Shown piece after piece: positions 4,441 to 6,598 of a stretch of DNA of 6,598 nucleotides. The position numbers and the translations under genes were made by a program. Location: NCBI GenBank assembly GCA_964569245.1, contig CAZMTK010000035.1, positions 1 through 6,598 on the forward strand, in the 5' to 3' direction. The notes under the pieces were generated by a model. It did not search any database. It was not told the DNA's origin and worked only from the letters and a program-made list of their open reading frames with translations. The number at the start of each line of letters is the position of its first letter. The first letter of the stretch is position 1. The stretch is from JAAYTY01 sp964569245 (GTDB lineage: Bacteria > Fermentibacterota > Fermentibacteria > Fermentibacterales > Fermentibacteraceae).

Positions 4441-6108
4441 CTACTGAACAGCGGGGGTCTGGGACAAGGCGCCGGCCTGCGTCACGAGATTGCCGATGAA
4501 CCGCGCGAAGTCCGCACCGGCGAACCGCGACGAGCCTGTCATGGTGGTGCCATCGGTGAAGTCGGCCATGCCGTAGACCCAGGCCGTGCTCCCCGCGAGG
4601 GATTCGAGCCCGGCCATCTGCTCCGGAGCGAAGGAGGCGATCATGCGCATGTATCCACCCATCTCGAAGGCGAACACCGCGTCCGTTCCTGCTCCGGCCG
4701 AGGCGAAATACTCCATCTCGGCAACCGTGCCGCCCTCGATCGTGCCGGACAGCATGGAGGGGATCAGAACAGGCTGCGGGGCCATTTCCATGACCACATT
4801 CCCGTCGGTCACGGCTAGCCAGGCCGTGAAGGTCATGGGCTGGGTCTGCGGGCCCGTGGAGCCGGCAGGGGCCATGGCCGCGGGATCGATGGTCATCGAA
4901 TAGGTGACGAAGTCCACTCCGCCGATCTCGGTCTCGGAGGGGGGCGTGATCGCGAAGCCCTGGACCGGGGCCATCCTGGCCAGGAGCTCCTGCGAAAAGG
5001 CCAGGGAGCTTTCCAGCCAGGCTCGGATCTGCTCCGGGCCGACGCCCTCGGGCCTCTGGTACACGGCCACCATGTGCATCGGCATGTCGGAGTAGATCGC
5101 GAACGCCGTGTTCGCGGTCATCTCCGCGGTCATGTCCACGAACTCGGCGCCCGGGCTGACTCCCAGGGCTCCGAAGAACGCGTTCATGGCGTCCCGGGAC
5201 ATTTCCGGGGGCAGCGACATCCTGCCGGCCAGTGCGACTCCCTCGGCGGGCAGCATGCCTGTGTAGTCTGCGACCTCCCCTGGGACGTAGGACGCGAGCT
5301 GAGAGCCGGGCACGAACTCGACGACCTGTGCCGCCTCGACGTCGGCAGGGCCGAAGACCAGGCTGTATTCGACCGATGAGACCTGTGTCAGGAGCATGGA
5401 GAAGAAGTCGAAGTACAGGCCGAGCACGGGCTCCATGCCGGCGGCCTCATCGCCCATCCCGGAGATTATCTGGTCGCGGTACATGGACATCTGGGATGCC
5501 GCCATGGGTCCGATCATGGAGACGTCGACCTTCAGCCACAGCGAGCCCGGAGCTGCCTGTACTGCGGCGTGGGGAGACCTGCCCTCCAGTCTGTCGATCA
5601 TGGCCTGGATCTCGCCCACCGACGCCGCGGCGAGAGCGACGTTCCTGTATGTGGCCACGGTGAGCACCATGTCGCCGGTGTCTATGGTCTTCACGACTGC
5701 GCCTTCGATCGGGTCGGCATCCACCCACTCGGCGCCGAGTTCGGAAGTGTACGACCAGAAGGCGTCGGCATCGGAGAGCTGCAAGGCCGCTCCGATAGTC
5801 TGAGGGTTCATGCCGGAGGCGTACAGTACCGTGGCTCCGTGGATGTCGATCCCGGTCTTCACGGCGAGCGAGTCGAAATTCTCGCACTCCAGCCCTTCGA
5901 GGATCCCTCTCGCAGCAAGGTTCGGCCCTGCGATGGGCACTCCCTGCTCGATGTACCCGTCGATGTTCGTGATCACTGCGGCGGGGTCGTTCACGACCAG
6001 CCGGGCAAGCCCGGTCTCGGGCATAGCGTCCAGCGCCGAGGCAGGCGGCTTCTGGCCGCATGCCATTGCCAGAAAAGCGGTTGCAACGATGAAAAACAGC
6101 CTCTTCAT
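4441..6108 (-). CDS. Predicted lipoprotein of unknown function, Met-rich and acidic, with an apparent internal duplication
   Basis: The 555-residue protein starts with MKRLFFIVATAFLAMAC. A short charged and hydrophobic segment ending at C17 fits a lipoprotein signal peptide, although Ala at -3 is less usual than Leu. No other membrane segment is evident, so an exported, membrane-anchored protein is inferred. I do not recognise the family with confidence; the layout (a 'how large is this value' repeat pattern around LPAEG/MPETG) resembles DUF3352-type proteins. It has 36 Met (6.5%) and about 61 Asp/Glu against 20 Lys/Arg, which is strongly acidic. Two halves look related: MPETGLARL (29), GATVLYAS (91), MVLTVATYRNVALAA (147) and LWLKVDVSMI (190) parallel LPAEGVALA (286), NTAFAIYS (333), FTAWLAVTDGNVVME (427) and AVFAFEMGGYM (477). 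ATG 6108 has AGGGAGGG five bases upstream and a strong promoter. Function is unknown. Confidence 0.75.
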   Translation of the reverse strand: MKRLFFIVATAFLAMACGQKPPASALDAMPETGLARLVVNDPAAVITNIDGYIEQGVPIAGPNLAARGILEGLECENFDSLAVKTGIDIHGATVLYASGMNPQTIGAALQLSDADAFWSYTSELGAEWVDADPIEGAVVKTIDTGDMVLTVATYRNVALAAASVGEIQAMIDRLEGRSPHAAVQAAPGSLWLKVDVSMIGPMAASQMSMYRDQIISGMGDEAAGMEPVLGLYFDFFSMLLTQVSSVEYSLVFGPADVEAAQVVEFVPGSQLASYVPGEVADYTGMLPAEGVALAGRMSLPPEMSRDAMNAFFGALGVSPGAEFVDMTAEMTANTAFAIYSDMPMHMVAVYQRPEGVGPEQIRAWLESSLAFSQELLARMAPVQGFAITPPSETEIGGVDFVTYSMTIDPAAMAPAGSTGPQTQPMTFTAWLAVTDGNVVMEMAPQPVLIPSMLSGTIEGGTVAEMEYFASAGAGTDAVFAFEMGGYMRMIASFAPEQMAGLESLAGSTAWVYGMADFTDGTTMTGSSRFAGADFARFIGNLVTQAGALSQTPAVQ

Positions 6109-6113
6109 GCGAG

Positions 6114-6121
6114 CCCTCCCT
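6114..6121 (-). promoter_or_regulatory. Ribosome binding site of the lipoprotein gene
   Basis: On the minus strand AGGGAGGG precedes the ATG at 6108 by five bases. It fixes the start and contrasts with the divergent exonuclease gene, which has no such site. Confidence 0.7.
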
Positions 6122-6158
6122 GCATCGCGAGAGTGGAACCGAAAGAAGAATCAAGGGA

Positions 6159-6187
6159 AGATTAGCACTGCGCGCAGGGTTTGTCAA
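6159..6187 (-). promoter_or_regulatory. Sigma-70-type promoter of the lipoprotein gene
   Basis: On the minus strand a perfect -35 TTGACA (6187-6182) is followed after exactly 17 bases by TAATCT (6164-6159). The predicted start is near 6152, giving a leader of roughly 43 bases with a good Shine-Dalgarno. The -35 overlaps the -35 of the divergent exonuclease promoter almost completely. Confidence 0.7.
6168..6177. other. 10-bp perfect palindrome between divergent promoters, possible operator
   Basis: CTGCGCGCAG lies inside the -35/-10 spacer of the lipoprotein promoter and just upstream of the exonuclease -35. A dimeric regulator bound here could affect both. It is short and GC-rich, so chance is a fair alternative. 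Confidence 0.22.
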
Positions 6188-6209
6188 AAGCGGAGTGCAG
6201 GTATAGAAT
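6181..6209 (+). promoter_or_regulatory. Sigma-70-type promoter of the exonuclease gene, predicted leaderless
   Basis: TTGTCA (6181-6186) and TAGAAT (6204-6209) are separated by 17 bases, each one mismatch or two from consensus. Only seven bases separate the -10 from ATG 6217, so transcription should begin at or next to the start codon. The bases before the ATG (GCCTCC) do not form a Shine-Dalgarno. Confidence 0.6.
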
Positions 6210-6216
6210 AGCCTCC

Positions 6217-6598
6217 ATGAAGAACCAGCCGGACCTGTTCGCCGCAAGCGACGGCCTCGACGAGCCTGGCCTCGTCAGAGTGCTGTACATCGACACCGAG
6301 ACCACCGGCAGCGATCCGTCCTCCGCCGACATCTGCGAGATAGGAGCGGTTCTCGCCGCATACTCCGGGCTGAAGCCCGCAGGCATCGCCTGCGAGGAGT
6401 TCGAGAGTCTCGTGAAGCCCTTCGATCCGATCCCTCCGGAGGCCTCGGCGGTTCATCACATCACCGACTCCATGGTGAGCGCTGCACCCGCGCTGGGTCA
6501 TCTGCAGAAGAGCCTGTCGGCCCTGGCGGGGAAGGCCGACTTCGTCTGCGCCCACAACGCGCCCTTCGACCTGCCGATACTGAGGCGGCTAATGCCTT
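6217..6598 (+). CDS. DnaQ-like 3'-5' exonuclease (DEDD family; partial, C-terminus off the right edge)
   Basis: The first 127 codons are visible. The Exo I motif YIDTETTG supplies D26 and E28, two metal ligands of the active site. A conserved VHHIT segment is at 79-83, and Exo II (AHNAPFD) ends in the third metal ligand D118. The Exo III motif with the final His and Asp lies past the window. The pattern matches the DNA polymerase III epsilon subunit (proofreading) and related DnaQ-like nucleases; which of these it is cannot be decided from the N-terminal half. Residues 4-8 read QPDLF, close to the beta-clamp-binding consensus QL(S/D)LF, in a roughly 20-residue extension before the fold begins. 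The ATG at 6217 was chosen because it follows a well-placed promoter and yields that extension; it has no Shine-Dalgarno and is probably translated from a leaderless mRNA. It is divergent from the lipoprotein gene. Confidence 0.88.
   Translation, partial: MKNQPDLFAASDGLDEPGLVRVLYIDTETTGSDPSSADICEIGAVLAAYSGLKPAGIACEEFESLVKPFDPIPPEASAVHHITDSMVSAAPALGHLQKSLSALAGKADFVCAHNAPFDLPILRRLMP

Noticed and set aside
5447..6247. 266-codon minus-strand open frame overlapping the lipoprotein gene
   Set aside because: It is a +1 shadow of the lipoprotein frame, is very Arg-rich, and would start upstream of the mapped promoter.
1..6598. Mobile element, phage, toxin-antitoxin or defence system
   Set aside because: No transposase, integrase, inverted terminal repeats, small toxin-like pair or known defence domain is visible. 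The genes are mostly housekeeping.

Overview
This is a GC-rich bacterial chromosome segment with dense gene packing. A predicted lipoprotein with an N-terminal signal suggests a two-membrane cell. The tRNA encodes its own CCA end, and AGG is a frequent arginine codon despite the high GC. Three of the seven protein genes appear to start with TTG. The mix of genes would fit an uncultivated lineage such as the Eisenbacteria or Fermentibacterota. That placement is only an impression, since no rRNA or other phylogenetic marker was compared.

Layout: (1) 1-1114, minus strand, runs off the left edge: a Na+/phosphate cotransporter-family protein with an unusual N-terminal signal peptide and Ig-like extracytoplasmic domain. 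(2) 1115-1209, a divergent promoter region. (3) 1210-4373, plus strand, a tight cluster: a UbiA-family decaprenyl-phosphate phosphoribosyltransferase homologue, ispE, tRNA-Gln(UUG), rplY (L25/Ctc) and pth. (4) 4374-4440, a convergent gap holding a strong 11-bp hairpin. (5) 4441-6108, minus strand, a Met-rich acidic lipoprotein of unknown function. (6) 6109-6216, a divergent promoter region in which two good promoters share one -35 box. (7) 6217 to the right edge, plus strand, a DnaQ-like DEDD exonuclease.

The plus-strand cluster is mostly housekeeping. IspE makes an isoprenoid precursor intermediate, and the gene translationally coupled upstream of it probably uses polyprenyl phosphate plus PRPP. 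The tRNA, the 5S rRNA-binding protein L25 and peptidyl-tRNA hydrolase serve translation. The arrangement resembles the widespread ispE-(tRNA-Gln)-prs-rplY-pth cluster, but prs (PRPP synthase) is absent. No phage, IS element, CRISPR array or defence system is visible.

The most notable signals are: the last 22 bases of ispE, including its stop codon, lie inside the tRNA-Gln gene; two genes have promoter -10 boxes placed so that their mRNAs would be leaderless; divergent promoters overlap at the -35; Pth lacks the usual His-Asn pair; and the exonuclease carries a possible sliding-clamp-binding peptide at its N-terminus.
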